64,000 nt of DNA, from NCBI RefSeq assembly GCF_002943525.1, contig NZ_CP025394.1, positions 3,596,001 through 3,660,000 on the forward strand. Reading direction: 5' to 3'. Every line of letters begins with the position of its first letter. Position 1 is the stretch's first letter. This document shows positions 18,311-26,733 of this stretch, one piece after another. The notes beneath the pieces are model-generated. The model saw nothing but the letters and a program-made list of their open reading frames with translations. It did not search any database and was not told where the DNA came from. The position numbers and the translations under genes were made by a program. Source of the DNA: Kitasatospora sp. MMS16-BH015 (lineage in GTDB: Bacteria > Actinomycetota > Actinomycetes > Streptomycetales > Streptomycetaceae).

Positions 18311-18382
18311 GGACGGAACGGCGACACGTCGGAACAGCGGAACCGCGACACGGCGGAACGGCGACGCGGCGGAACGGCGACG
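18311..18382. repeat. 16-bp tandem repeats, four full copies and one half copy
   Basis: Units at 18311-18326, 18335-18350, 18351-18366 and 18367-18382 follow the pattern (C/G)xxCGGAAC(G/C)GCGAC(A/G). The last two are identical, and an 8-base partial unit is at 18327-18334. They lie between the peptidase start and the end of cluster A. Confidence 0.75.
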
Positions 18383-18408
18383 CGAAGTGGCCCGGGCCGT
18401 GGGGTGGT

Positions 18409-19185
18409 TCAGGCCGTGGGGCCGGCCGGGACGGCGGTGTCGGGCAGGTCGACGCAGCTGGAGGCGTCCGACTTCTCGTCCGCCAGGAAGATCGTCTGCG
18501 CCATCATGCGGTAGCGGCTCATGCTCTCCCGGAAGGTCTCGACGGACTCCTCCGGGTGGACCGAGTCGATCACCGCGTGCGGGCCGATGGCGTTGAACTG
18601 GTGCGAGGTGCCGCGCGGGACCTGCATGTCCACCCACGAGTTCTCCGGCACGACGAGGTTGTAGCGGCGCCGGGTCACGCCGGGCGGGGTCCCGGGCAGG
18701 TCGTCCTCGAACATGGGGGGTGTGAACGGGGTGACGCCGGGGACCTCGCCGATGACGAAGGGCGAGAGGCTGGAGACCCGGATCCGGGTGCCCGGGCCGG
18801 TCATCATCCGGACGAACCGGAGGCCGGTGTGCAGGTGCATCCGGGAGCAGATGTCCCGTTCCTCGACGTCGAAGAAGTCCATCAGGTAGCGGTCGGCGAA
18901 GTAGCCGTCGAACGGAGGAGCGAGCATGTAGACGTCGCCCTCCTCGAAGGTCTGGGCGCGGACTATGCCGTCCGCGTCGGCCGTGGTCGCCTCGGGCGTC
19001 CGGTGGGCCTGCCGCACCACCCCGGCCAGTGCCTCGACCACGGCGAGCGCCACGGCCGGCGGGAACCGCACGACCGGGGTCACCCGGTTCCGGGACGGAT
19101 CGCGGAAGCCGACGACGTCGTGCACCTCGTTCTCGTCGTCCGGCTGGTACTTCATGGCTCCGGTGCCGTCAGTCGCGACGTTCAC
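18409..19185 (-). CDS. Unknown cupin-like protein
   Basis: 258 residues from the GTG at 19185, preceded by AAGGAGG at 8 bases and overlapping the upstream stop (GTGA). RMHLHTGLRFVRMMTGPGTRIRV near the middle and VPRGTSHQFNAIGPHAVID further on resemble the two histidine motifs of a metal-binding cupin, separated by a loop. The N-terminus has an acidic start and a helical segment. It is translationally coupled to the adenylation-methyltransferase gene, so it probably acts in the same pathway. No close family was recognised, and a metal-dependent oxygenase or isomerase would fit. Confidence 0.65.
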   Translation of the reverse strand: MNVATDGTGAMKYQPDDENEVHDVVGFRDPSRNRVTPVVRFPPAVALAVVEALAGVVRQAHRTPEATTADADGIVRAQTFEEGDVYMLAPPFDGYFADRYLMDFFDVEERDICSRMHLHTGLRFVRMMTGPGTRIRVSSLSPFVIGEVPGVTPFTPPMFEDDLPGTPPGVTRRRYNLVVPENSWVDMQVPRGTSHQFNAIGPHAVIDSVHPEESVETFRESMSRYRMMAQTIFLADEKSDASSCVDLPDTAVPAGPTA

Positions 19186-21341
19186 TGGGCAGGCCTCCTT
19201 GTGTCGTTCGGGGATTCGGTGCGGCCCCAGACCACGCCGCCGAGGTCGTGCCGCCCCGCGCGCAGGGCGGAGAAGCCCAGCGCGGTGAAGCCGGCCTCGG
19301 CGAGCAGGCGGAGCCATTCGGCTCGGGTGAGGAACCCGCCGCGGTCCCACCACCCGTCGAGCGCGCAGAACAGGAAATCGAGCGCCCAGGGGGCACCCGC
19401 CACCGGGCTGGAGCCCTCACCCAGGACCAGCCTCCCGCCGGGGGCCAGCAGTGAGTGCAGGTGCCGCAGTGCCGCGGGCTTGTCGGCGGCGCAGTGCACG
19501 GCGTTGGTGGCGAAGACGGTGTCGAAGCGACCGGTCAGTGCCGCGGGGGGCTCGTGGTCGAAGTCGAAGACCAGGCCGGTGCCGGGCCACTGCCCGCGGG
19601 CCACCAGGGCCGGTTCGCGGTCGGACCAGAAGAACTCCCCCGTCACCTCGCCCGCGATCAGCGCGGTGGTGTTGCCGACGCCGGTGCCGACCTCGAGCAC
19701 CCGTCCGTCGAGCAGGCCGCCCTGCCGCAGCGTTCGGGCGGTCAGTTCGGCGTAGGCGCCCATCGGCCACTCGGTCATGAGCCGCTTCCACAGACCCGGG
19801 TGACTGCGCATCAGGGCCGAGCCGTCCACGCTGCCGTCGGCGAGTCCGGGCCAGGCCGCCACAAAGGCGTCGAGGGCGTCGTGGGCGACGCTGCGGGGGC
19901 CGTCCGTGGCGACCGGCGGCAGCGCGGCGACGGCGCGTGCCTGGGCGAGGATGTGCCCGGCCCGGGCGCAGGTCGGGCGGTGCGGACTGGCCAGGAGCGC
20001 GAGCGCGGCTTCGCGGGCGTAGCCGAGCAGCGCGGCGTAGCGGTGCGTGCTCTCATAGCCCGCCACCAGCGCCCGGCCCATGGCGAGCCGCTGCGGCTTG
20101 CCGGTGGAGGTCGCGCGGTAGCCCTCCGACGCGACGACGGCGGGGCGCAGGGCCGGGACGGCGTCCAGGCGCAGGAGCTGGTCGAGGGTGGCGCCGTCGA
20201 GCACGGCGCCGATCTCCTGCCCCAGCGGGTCCTGTGCGACCGGGACGGCGGCGAAGGTGCCGGGCACGCCCGCCTCCCGCCACTGCCGCTCGATGTCCAC
20301 CGGGTGGTGCTTCTCGCCGCCCCGGTTGACGACCTCCTTGCGCCGGCCGCGCAGCACGAGCAGGCCGCGCCGCAGCTCGCCGAGGTCGCCCGTGCGCAGC
20401 CAGCCGTCCGGCGTGATCGTCTCGGCCGTCGCGGCCGGGTCCTCCCAGTAGCCGGACATCCGGTCCGCCGTGCGGATCCACACCTCCCCGTCCCTGAGGG
20501 AGAGTTCGGTGCCGGCGAGCGGCAGCCCGACCGGGGGTGTGGCCTCGACGTACTCGCGGGCGAACTCCGAAGGGTCCAGCAGGGGCGTGACGAAGCTGAA
20601 GTTCACCGCTTCGCTCAGGCCGTAGCCCTGGCGCAGCCGGGGCCCGTAGGTGCGGGCGAACCGGGCCGCGAGGTCGCTGGTGAGCGGCGCGGCGGCGGTG
20701 ATCAGGTAGTCCAGGGACTCGGGCCACGGCGGCGGGTCCGCCAGCAGCTCCGGCAGCATCGCCGGCACGATCGACGCCGTCCGGGCGCCGCCGTCGGCGA
20801 GTCGGGCGAAGTACTCGCGCGGGTGGAAGCGCTCGCTGAGGATCAGCGGCGCGTCGGCGAGGCGCGTGCCCATCAGCGACATCATCAGCGCGTTGACGTG
20901 GAAGAGCGGCAGGCAGGTGCCGTGCGGGCGGTCCGGGCCGAAGCGGTGCAGCGCGGCGACCTTGCGGGCGTTGCCCAGCACGGCCTCGCGGGAGAGCCGC
21001 ACGCCCTTGGGGCGGCCGGTGGAGCCGGAGGTGAAGATGACGAACGCGAGTCCGTCGGCCTCGGGGTGGCCGGGGTCGCCGTCGAGCTCGCGCACGTGCG
21101 GGTCACCGCCGGCGGCGGCGTCGATCACGAGCGAGGCGGACGTGCGGCGCGCGGCCTCGGCGAGGTCCGCGTCCGGGGTCCGGGGGTGCAGCGGTACGGC
21201 CACCAGGGAGAGGTCGAAGCACGCGGTCAGGATCGCGGCGAGTCGGGGGCCGTTGGGACAGCGCACGACGACGCGCGACCACCGGGGCAGCCCGGCCAGC
21301 TCAGCGGGTGCACCGGCCCCGATGGCCTTGGTCTGCTCCAC
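19182..21341 (-). CDS. Adenylate-forming ligase fused to a SAM methyltransferase domain
   Basis: 719 residues from the GTG at 21341, which has GGAGG 8 bases upstream; the frame is open for a further 1 kb but with no start context. Residues ~1-480 are an acyl/amino-acid adenylating domain: FVIFTSGSTGRPKGV (A3), QGYGLSEAVNF (A5), TGDLGELR (A7) and TSTGKPQR (A10 lysine). The C-terminal ~220 residues are a class I methyltransferase with VLEVGTGVGNTT and a later ATNAVHCA. No carrier-protein domain lies in between. The N-terminus is shorter than in acyl-CoA ligases. It may activate an acid for transfer to the stand-alone ACP (35885-36145) or to CoA; the substrate is unknown. Confidence 0.82.
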   Translation of the reverse strand: MEQTKAIGAGAPAELAGLPRWSRVVVRCPNGPRLAAILTACFDLSLVAVPLHPRTPDADLAEAARRTSASLVIDAAAGGDPHVRELDGDPGHPEADGLAFVIFTSGSTGRPKGVRLSREAVLGNARKVAALHRFGPDRPHGTCLPLFHVNALMMSLMGTRLADAPLILSERFHPREYFARLADGGARTASIVPAMLPELLADPPPWPESLDYLITAAAPLTSDLAARFARTYGPRLRQGYGLSEAVNFSFVTPLLDPSEFAREYVEATPPVGLPLAGTELSLRDGEVWIRTADRMSGYWEDPAATAETITPDGWLRTGDLGELRRGLLVLRGRRKEVVNRGGEKHHPVDIERQWREAGVPGTFAAVPVAQDPLGQEIGAVLDGATLDQLLRLDAVPALRPAVVASEGYRATSTGKPQRLAMGRALVAGYESTHRYAALLGYAREAALALLASPHRPTCARAGHILAQARAVAALPPVATDGPRSVAHDALDAFVAAWPGLADGSVDGSALMRSHPGLWKRLMTEWPMGAYAELTARTLRQGGLLDGRVLEVGTGVGNTTALIAGEVTGEFFWSDREPALVARGQWPGTGLVFDFDHEPPAALTGRFDTVFATNAVHCAADKPAALRHLHSLLAPGGRLVLGEGSSPVAGAPWALDFLFCALDGWWDRGGFLTRAEWLRLLAEAGFTALGFSALRAGRHDLGGVVWGRTESPNDTRRPAQ

Positions 21342-21540
21342 GCTCTCCACCTCCGTCGGAATCCGCAGGCCGGGGTGTGGCCCCGGCGTTCGCGGCTCAC
21401 TATGCGTGGCGGGCTCCGGCAGTGTCCACGGTGGCAAAAGGCCCGGTGAACACGGTGTTCGACTGCTTCCGGGAGGCGGTCGAACGGATGGTCGCGGTCG
21501 CTCCGCCGGTGCTTGAATGCGGCGACCAAGGGGAGGGACG

Positions 21541-22593
21541 ATGGCCGAACTGGACCGGTCCGTGGCGGAGGTGCTCGCGCTGCTGCGCGGCGGTGGGGAC
21601 CTGCGGGAGCTGCTCGCGTTGACCACGGCCCGCCGTGGTCTGAGCCTCTCCGATCTGACGCCCGACGCGCAGGCGGCACTGCTGGCCGAGCGCGCGGACG
21701 TGGTCCAGCCGTCGGCGGACGCCCTGGCCGCGCGGATCGCCTCCGCCGCCACCGCCGGCCGGCCGCTGGTGGCCAAGTTCACCGTGGAGCCGTTCGGTGC
21801 GGAGTTCCACCTCGGGAACGTGGTACCGCTGCTGGTGCTGGACCGGCTGCGCCGGATGGGACACGAGGTGGTCATCGTCCTGGGCGACGTGACGGCGAAG
21901 GCCGGCGACGCTTCGGGGGCCGTCGCCGGCGTCCCGCGGCTGACGGACGACCTGATCCACCGGAACTTCGCCGCGTACCGCGCACAGGTGGCCCCCTTCG
22001 TCGACTTCGGCTCCGTCCGGGTGCGGCACAACGCGGACTGGCTCGCGGACCTGCGCCTGCCGCGCCTGCTCGCGGTGGCCGCCCGAGTCCCGCTGTCGCT
22101 GTGGTCGCACGAGGAGCCCGCGACGGTGGCACAGCTGCTGCACGCGACGGCGAAGGCGATGGACTCGATCGAGGTCGGGGCCGACCTGGAGGTCGGCGGC
22201 AGGTACCTGACCGACGCGATGGCCGTCTGCCGCCACGTCATGGCGGCCGAGGGGCTCGACCCGGAGATCACGCTGACCACCCCCCTGGTCGAGGGCGTCG
22301 ACGGCGGCGCGCTGATGAGCGCCTCCCGTGGCAACCACGTGCCGCTGTCGGCTTCCGCACCCGAGGTGTTCACCCGCGTCCGGGCGATCGCGCACCGGCT
22401 CGTCGTGCCCTATCTGCGGGCGCTGACGGAGTGGCGGGACGTCGAGATCGACGCCGCCCTGGCCGGATTGACGCCGGAGCGGCTGCGGGTCGCGGTCGCG
22501 GCCGAGGTCACCGCCGCACTGCACGGGTACCCGGCGGCGCGCCACGAGTTGGACATCCACTGCCACAAGACCGAGGAAGGGACGGGCCGATGA
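21541..22593 (+). CDS. Stand-alone tyrosyl-tRNA synthetase-like class I aaRS paralogue
   Basis: 350 residues; ATG with GGGGAGGG upstream. The fold pattern is that of TyrRS: FTVEPFGAEFHLGNVVPLL (HIGH-equivalent HLGN at 90-93), VIVLGDVTAKAGDASG, YLTDAMAVCRH and LTTPLVEGVDGGALMSASRGNHVPL. The KMSKS loop reads LMSAS (258-262), so both lysines are lost. No C-terminal S4-type tRNA-binding domain is present. The next gene, an ATP-grasp ligase, overlaps by 4 bases. It probably adenylates an amino acid or amino-acid analogue for a pathway step rather than charging bulk tRNA; this is an inference. It is too long and too TyrRS-like for a cyclodipeptide synthase. Confidence 0.8.
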   Translation: MAELDRSVAEVLALLRGGGDLRELLALTTARRGLSLSDLTPDAQAALLAERADVVQPSADALAARIASAATAGRPLVAKFTVEPFGAEFHLGNVVPLLVLDRLRRMGHEVVIVLGDVTAKAGDASGAVAGVPRLTDDLIHRNFAAYRAQVAPFVDFGSVRVRHNADWLADLRLPRLLAVAARVPLSLWSHEEPATVAQLLHATAKAMDSIEVGADLEVGGRYLTDAMAVCRHVMAAEGLDPEITLTTPLVEGVDGGALMSASRGNHVPLSASAPEVFTRVRAIAHRLVVPYLRALTEWRDVEIDAALAGLTPERLRVAVAAEVTAALHGYPAARHELDIHCHKTEEGTGR

Positions 22594-23825
22594 AGGTCCT
22601 CATGCTGCGCCACAACCTGCACCAGCTGGTGCTGGAGCACGCCGACGAGGTGTACGCCGTGCTGGACGACTCCGCGGGCTGCCGCGCGCTGCCGCCAAAG
22701 ACGCTGGAACGCTTCGCGGGCGTGTACCGGATCTCCTCCTACGACTCGCTGGAGGAGCTGAGCGCGGTGGCGGGCGATCTGCTGACCCGTGGCACGGGCA
22801 TCGACCGCGTGGTCAGCTTCGCCGAGTTCACCCAGTACGCCGCCGGCTACCTGGCGCACCTCCTCGGGCTGGAGCACTTCTCCCCCGCCCTCGCACTCGC
22901 CACCCGCGACAAGCGGGTGACCAAGGCGCTGGCCGCCCGGGCCGGGCTCCCGGTCGCCCGGTGGTACTCGATCCCCGACGTCACCGACCGGCCCGACCCG
23001 GCCGCGATCGAGGAGGCCGTCGGCTTCCCGCTCGTCCTCAAGCCCGCCGGCGGCTGGGGCACGCTCTCCACGGTCAAGGTCCACGACCGGGAGGAGCTGG
23101 CGGAGATCCTGGCCGGCTACTCGACCGAGGCCGAGCTCGTGTCGCGGCAGGCGGTCGCGGAGGAGTTCATCGACGGCGAGGAGTTCCACGTGGACGCCGT
23201 GTGGCGCGAGGGTGCGCCCTGGATCTTCCACATCAGCCGGTACTTCTCGCCGCGGCTGCGCGCCTGGGTCGGGCACACGCCGCACGGCTCGGTCATGCTG
23301 GCGGAGCAGGACCACCATGAACTGTACGACCAGGTGCGGAAGTTGCACGTCCAGCTGAACGAGGCGATCGGCCTGGAGCGCGGCGCGACCCACCTGGAGG
23401 TGTTCCGGGAGCACGAGTCCGGCCGGCTGGTCGTGTCGGAGATCGCCTCGCGGGTGGGCGGGGCCAACGTGTCCGAGGTGGTGGCGGCGCGGGGCGGGGT
23501 GCACGGCGGCGTGGTGGCGCTGCACGAACTGCTGGACGGCGACCTCACGGGCCTGGCCTTCACCGAGGGCGCGTTCGCGTCGGTCGGCTGCCTGTGCCTG
23601 GTGCCGGACCGCTCCGGCACCATCACCGCCATCGCGAGCCGCGAGGAGCTGCTCGCCCATCCGAACGTGGTCGACGCCGCCGTGTACCGCCGGGCGGGCG
23701 ACACGGTGGAGGTCTCGCACCCGTCCGCCTGGTGCGCTCTGCTGGTCGTCGGCGCCGATTCCGAGGCGGAACTGCTGGACGTCGTCGAGGAGTTGGCCGC
23801 CACCTACCGGGTCGAGACGGCCTGA
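22590..23825 (+). CDS. ATP-grasp ligase (L-amino-acid-ligase-like)
   Basis: 411 residues, starting inside the stop of the TyrRS-like gene (ATGA). An N-terminal nucleotide-fold domain precedes an ATP-grasp core: FPLVLKPAGGWGTLSTV, EEFIDGEEFHVDAVW and LEVFREHESGRLVVSEIASRVGGANV with the metal-binding Glu/Asn-type residues. Such enzymes form amide bonds through an acyl-phosphate. Its coupling to the aaRS-like gene suggests the two act on the same building block. The substrate is unknown. Confidence 0.85.
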   Translation: MKVLMLRHNLHQLVLEHADEVYAVLDDSAGCRALPPKTLERFAGVYRISSYDSLEELSAVAGDLLTRGTGIDRVVSFAEFTQYAAGYLAHLLGLEHFSPALALATRDKRVTKALAARAGLPVARWYSIPDVTDRPDPAAIEEAVGFPLVLKPAGGWGTLSTVKVHDREELAEILAGYSTEAELVSRQAVAEEFIDGEEFHVDAVWREGAPWIFHISRYFSPRLRAWVGHTPHGSVMLAEQDHHELYDQVRKLHVQLNEAIGLERGATHLEVFREHESGRLVVSEIASRVGGANVSEVVAARGGVHGGVVALHELLDGDLTGLAFTEGAFASVGCLCLVPDRSGTITAIASREELLAHPNVVDAAVYRRAGDTVEVSHPSAWCALLVVGADSEAELLDVVEELAATYRVETA

Positions 23826-23843
23826 GGGCAGGCGCGGACGAGT

Positions 23844-23885
23844 CAGGGCCTCCACGGCGGAACCACTCCGTCCGTGGAGGCCCTG
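23844..23885. terminator. Bidirectional hairpin between convergent genes
   Basis: CAGGGCCTCCACGG (23844-23857) and CCGTGGAGGCCCTG (23872-23885) are perfect 14-base arms. They lie between the ATP-grasp stop at 23825 and the convergent oxidoreductase stop at 23894. Confidence 0.85.
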
Positions 23886-23893
23886 GTCGCGGT

Positions 23894-24850
23894 CTACCGC
23901 CGCGCGGCGGCCCGCGCCAGCGACCGCACCGCCGGCGCGACCTGGGTCGCGACGAGTTCGAGCGTCTGCCAGTCCACCGGTGCCTTGACGGCCAGCAGGA
24001 AGTCCCGCACGCCCATCCGCACATACGGCCGCAGGGCCTCGACGCACTCCTCCACCGTCCCGAAGCTGATGTACTGGGCGCGCAGCGCCTCCGGCGTGTC
24101 CGCCAGCTCCGCCGCCGCCCGGCGGGCCGTCTCGGCCTCGTCGCGGGTGACCACCGCGCGGAAGGTGATGGACTTGCGGACCTCGCCGGGGTCGCGGCCG
24201 ATCGTGGCGCAGGCGGCGTCGAAGGCGTCCGCCTTGCGCTGGTACAGCTCCGGGGAGAACGGCAGCGCGTTCCAGATGTCGGCGTGGCGGGCGGCGATGG
24301 CGACAGTGCGCCGCACCCCGTCCCCGCCGACGATCAGCGGCAGGTGCGGCTGGAGCGGCTTGGGCGCCAGACAGGCCCGGTCGAGCCGGAAGTGCCGGCC
24401 GGCGAAGGAGGTCTCGTCCTCCGTCCACAGCCGGCGCAGGACCGTGCAGGCCTCGTCCAGCATGTCCAGGCGCTCGCGCGCCGCCGGGAACGGGATGCCG
24501 TACTGCTCGTAGCCGCGGTCGGTGCCGCCCGCGCCGACGCCGAACTCCAGCCGGCCGCCGGACACGTGGTCGAGCGTGGCGGCGATGTTGGCGGTGAGCG
24601 CCGGGTGGCGCCAGGTGACGGGCGAGACCAGCATGGCGCACCGGATCCGGTGGGTCCGGGCGGCCAGGGCGGCGAGCAGGGTGTTGCCCTCGAAGCACGG
24701 CGAGTCGGGGGCGAACGCCCACGGCCGCAGGAAGTCGAAGAGCGAGATCCAGTCGTAGCCGAGGTCCTCGGCCTGCTCCCAGAGCCTCAGGCAGGCCTCG
24801 AAGCTGCCGTGCAGCTGCCCGGAGTGGACGCCGAAGCGGAGGTCGTCCAC
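23894..24850 (-). CDS. LLM-class F420/flavin-dependent oxidoreductase (copy 1)
   Basis: 318 residues from the GTG at 24850, with AAGGGG upstream, one base from the previous stop. It is a luciferase-like TIM-barrel protein: RFGVHSG at the first strand, AEDLGYDWISLFDF, MLVSPVTWRHPALTANIAATLDHVSGGRLEFGVGAG, and PLIVGGDGVRRTV near the cofactor phosphate site. Actinobacterial members usually use F420. It is paralogous to the adjacent gene; the two may form one step or a heteromer. The substrate is unknown. Confidence 0.87.
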   Translation of the reverse strand: MDDLRFGVHSGQLHGSFEACLRLWEQAEDLGYDWISLFDFLRPWAFAPDSPCFEGNTLLAALAARTHRIRCAMLVSPVTWRHPALTANIAATLDHVSGGRLEFGVGAGGTDRGYEQYGIPFPAARERLDMLDEACTVLRRLWTEDETSFAGRHFRLDRACLAPKPLQPHLPLIVGGDGVRRTVAIAARHADIWNALPFSPELYQRKADAFDAACATIGRDPGEVRKSITFRAVVTRDEAETARRAAAELADTPEALRAQYISFGTVEECVEALRPYVRMGVRDFLLAVKAPVDWQTLELVATQVAPAVRSLARAAARR

Positions 24851-24851
24851 G

Positions 24852-25724
24852 TCAGATCCCCTTGACGGCCGGCACGACCTGCTCACCGAGCAGGGCCAGC
24901 GGTTCGAGGTTCTCGATGCCGGGCACACCGCCGATCGCCGTCTCGATGCCGAGCTCCGCGAGGGCGCCCAGCTCGTCGAGGATCCGGGGCACGTTACGGC
25001 CGTCCGGGCCCGGGTCGAGCACGTAGTACGCGCTCTTCTCGATGGTGTCGTAGTCGCGGCCCTCGCGTTCGCAGTGCTCGCGCAGCACGGCCAGCTTGCG
25101 CGGCAGGTCCGGGCCGGGGAAGAGGTTGCACGCCTGGGCGTACTTGGCGACCAGGCGCAGCGTCTTCCGCTCGCCCATGCCGCCGACCATGATCGGCGGG
25201 TGCGGACGGCTCAGCGGCTGCGGCGAGTTGAGGGTACGGGCGGCGTGCACATGGGTGCCCTCGAACGGCTCCTCGCCCTCGCCCCACATCCGCAGGCACA
25301 GCCGCAGGGTGTCCTCCAGCCGCTCGAACCGCTCCGCGACCGGGGGGAACGGCAGGCCCAGGCCGTGGTTCTCCTCGGCGTTCCAGCCGGCGCCGATGCC
25401 GAGCACGGCCCGGCCGCCGGAGAGCACGTCGAGGGTGCTGACGATCTTCGCGAGCAGGCCGGGGTGCCGGTGGGTGACGGCGGTGACCAGGGTCATCAGC
25501 TTCGCCCGCGAGGTGTGGGCGGCCAGGAAGCCCAGCGTGGTGTACGCCTCCAGCATCTCGCCCTCCGGCGGGCCGACGGAGCTGACCTGGAACAGGTGGT
25601 CGGCCACCGAGATGTACGCGAACCCCGCCGCGTCCGCCTCGGCGGCCACCCGGCCCAGCCGCGGCCCCAGCCGCGCGGGCCCGCCCGACCAGGTGAAGTC
25701 CCTGATCTGAACACCGAGTCTCAT
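24852..25724 (-). CDS. LLM-class F420/flavin-dependent oxidoreductase (copy 2)
   Basis: 290 residues. The same family marks as the neighbour are in the same order (MRLGVQIRDFTWSG, FAYISVADHLFQV, TAVTHRHPGLLAKIVSTLDVLSGGRAVLGIGAGW, PPIMVGGMGERKTLRLV). The ATG at 25724 follows AGGAGGAACG. Hydride transfer to or from a pathway intermediate is the expected chemistry. Confidence 0.88.
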   Translation of the reverse strand: MRLGVQIRDFTWSGGPARLGPRLGRVAAEADAAGFAYISVADHLFQVSSVGPPEGEMLEAYTTLGFLAAHTSRAKLMTLVTAVTHRHPGLLAKIVSTLDVLSGGRAVLGIGAGWNAEENHGLGLPFPPVAERFERLEDTLRLCLRMWGEGEEPFEGTHVHAARTLNSPQPLSRPHPPIMVGGMGERKTLRLVAKYAQACNLFPGPDLPRKLAVLREHCEREGRDYDTIEKSAYYVLDPGPDGRNVPRILDELGALAELGIETAIGGVPGIENLEPLALLGEQVVPAVKGI

Positions 25725-25748
25725 CGTTCCTCCTGATCTGTGCGGCGG

Positions 25749-26732
25749 TCAGCCCGCCGTGAACTCGTGCACGGTGCGACTGCGGTAGACCTGCCCGGGG
25801 TCCAGTCGCACCGACGGGAAGTCCGGCCGGTTCGGCGCGTCGGGCAGCGCGCTGGTCTGCAGGCAGATCCCGCTGCGCGGACGGGCGAAGCGGTCCGCGG
25901 TGTAGACGCCGGTGCCGGGCGCGTCGGTCGTCACCCGCATCGCCCGCCCGCTGGCCGGGTGGGCCAGCTCGACCGTCCCGACCGGGCCGTCCAGGACGAA
26001 GAAGCGGTCGATCGCGGTGCCGCGCAGCGGCCGGGGGCGGGTGAAGTCGTGCTCGGTGCCGCGCAGCGGCTCGGGCGGCCCGGGGACGGGCACCATCCGC
26101 TCGCCGAACCGGATCGCGCGCGTGCCCCCGATGCGGAGCGTGTGCCCGTCGATGGTGCCCCCGCCCGCGAGGTTCCAGTACGTGTGGTTGGTCAGGTCGA
26201 CCACGGTGGGCGCGGTGGTGGTGGCCCGGTGCTCGAACTCGATGCCGTGCTCGCCCAGCCGGTACACGGTCTCCGCGCTCAGCTCGCCCGGGTAGCCCTG
26301 GTCGCCGTCCGGGCTGACCAGCCGCAGGGTCAGCGACATCGTCGCCGGGTCGGGCTCGGCCTCCCACACCAGGCGGGAGAACCCCTCCCGGCCGCCGTGC
26401 ATGTGGTGCCCGCGGTCGTTGAGGTCGAGCTGGTACTCGACTCCGTCGAGCCGGAACCGGCCGTGCCCGACGTTGCGCGAGAAGCGGCCGAGCGTCGCGC
26501 CGAGGTAGGGGTTCTTCAAGCTCTCGTAGCCGGCCAGGTCGGGGAAGCCGACGGCGACGTTGACGCTGCCGCCGGCCCCGTCCGGCACCCAGAGCTCGGC
26601 CAGGGTGGCGCCGTACGTCCAGACCACGGCCCGCAGGCCGCCACCGCCGTCCAGTTCGTAGGCGTCGACCCGGCGCGGGCCCTGGCCGGCGGTACCCGCC
26701 GTGGTGCCGACCGGGCGGCAGCGGATCGGCAT
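25749..26732 (-). CDS. Aldose 1-epimerase (galactose mutarotase family)
   Basis: 327 residues. Characteristic features are GATLAELWVPD, NPYLGATLGRFSRNVGHGRF, DRGHHMHGGREGFSRLVWEA, the catalytic-histidine segment LTNHTYWNLAG, and a C-terminal FCLQT-like GICLQTSALPDAPNRPDFPS. The family interconverts sugar anomers. It sits inside a specialised cluster without glycosyltransferases, which is unusual; it may act on a cyclic hemiacetal intermediate, or simply supply sugar. Confidence 0.9.
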   Translation of the reverse strand: MPIRCRPVGTTAGTAGQGPRRVDAYELDGGGGLRAVVWTYGATLAELWVPDGAGGSVNVAVGFPDLAGYESLKNPYLGATLGRFSRNVGHGRFRLDGVEYQLDLNDRGHHMHGGREGFSRLVWEAEPDPATMSLTLRLVSPDGDQGYPGELSAETVYRLGEHGIEFEHRATTTAPTVVDLTNHTYWNLAGGGTIDGHTLRIGGTRAIRFGERMVPVPGPPEPLRGTEHDFTRPRPLRGTAIDRFFVLDGPVGTVELAHPASGRAMRVTTDAPGTGVYTADRFARPRSGICLQTSALPDAPNRPDFPSVRLDPGQVYRSRTVHEFTAG

Positions 26733-26733
26733 G

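Noticed and set aside
14681..18514. 1277-codon plus-strand frame opposite the peptidase
   Set aside because: GC-driven shadow with extreme Gly/Arg/Val bias; the peptidase frame on the minus strand has signal peptide, catalytic motifs and a ribosome site.
21541..22593. Cyclodipeptide synthase
   Set aside because: The CDPS fold lacks an ATP-binding HIGH/KMSKS layout; this protein keeps the TyrRS order of motifs and is longer.
22410..24722. 770-codon minus-strand frame across the ATP-grasp and LLM genes
   Set aside because: Crosses two convergent real genes and a terminator; no motif support.
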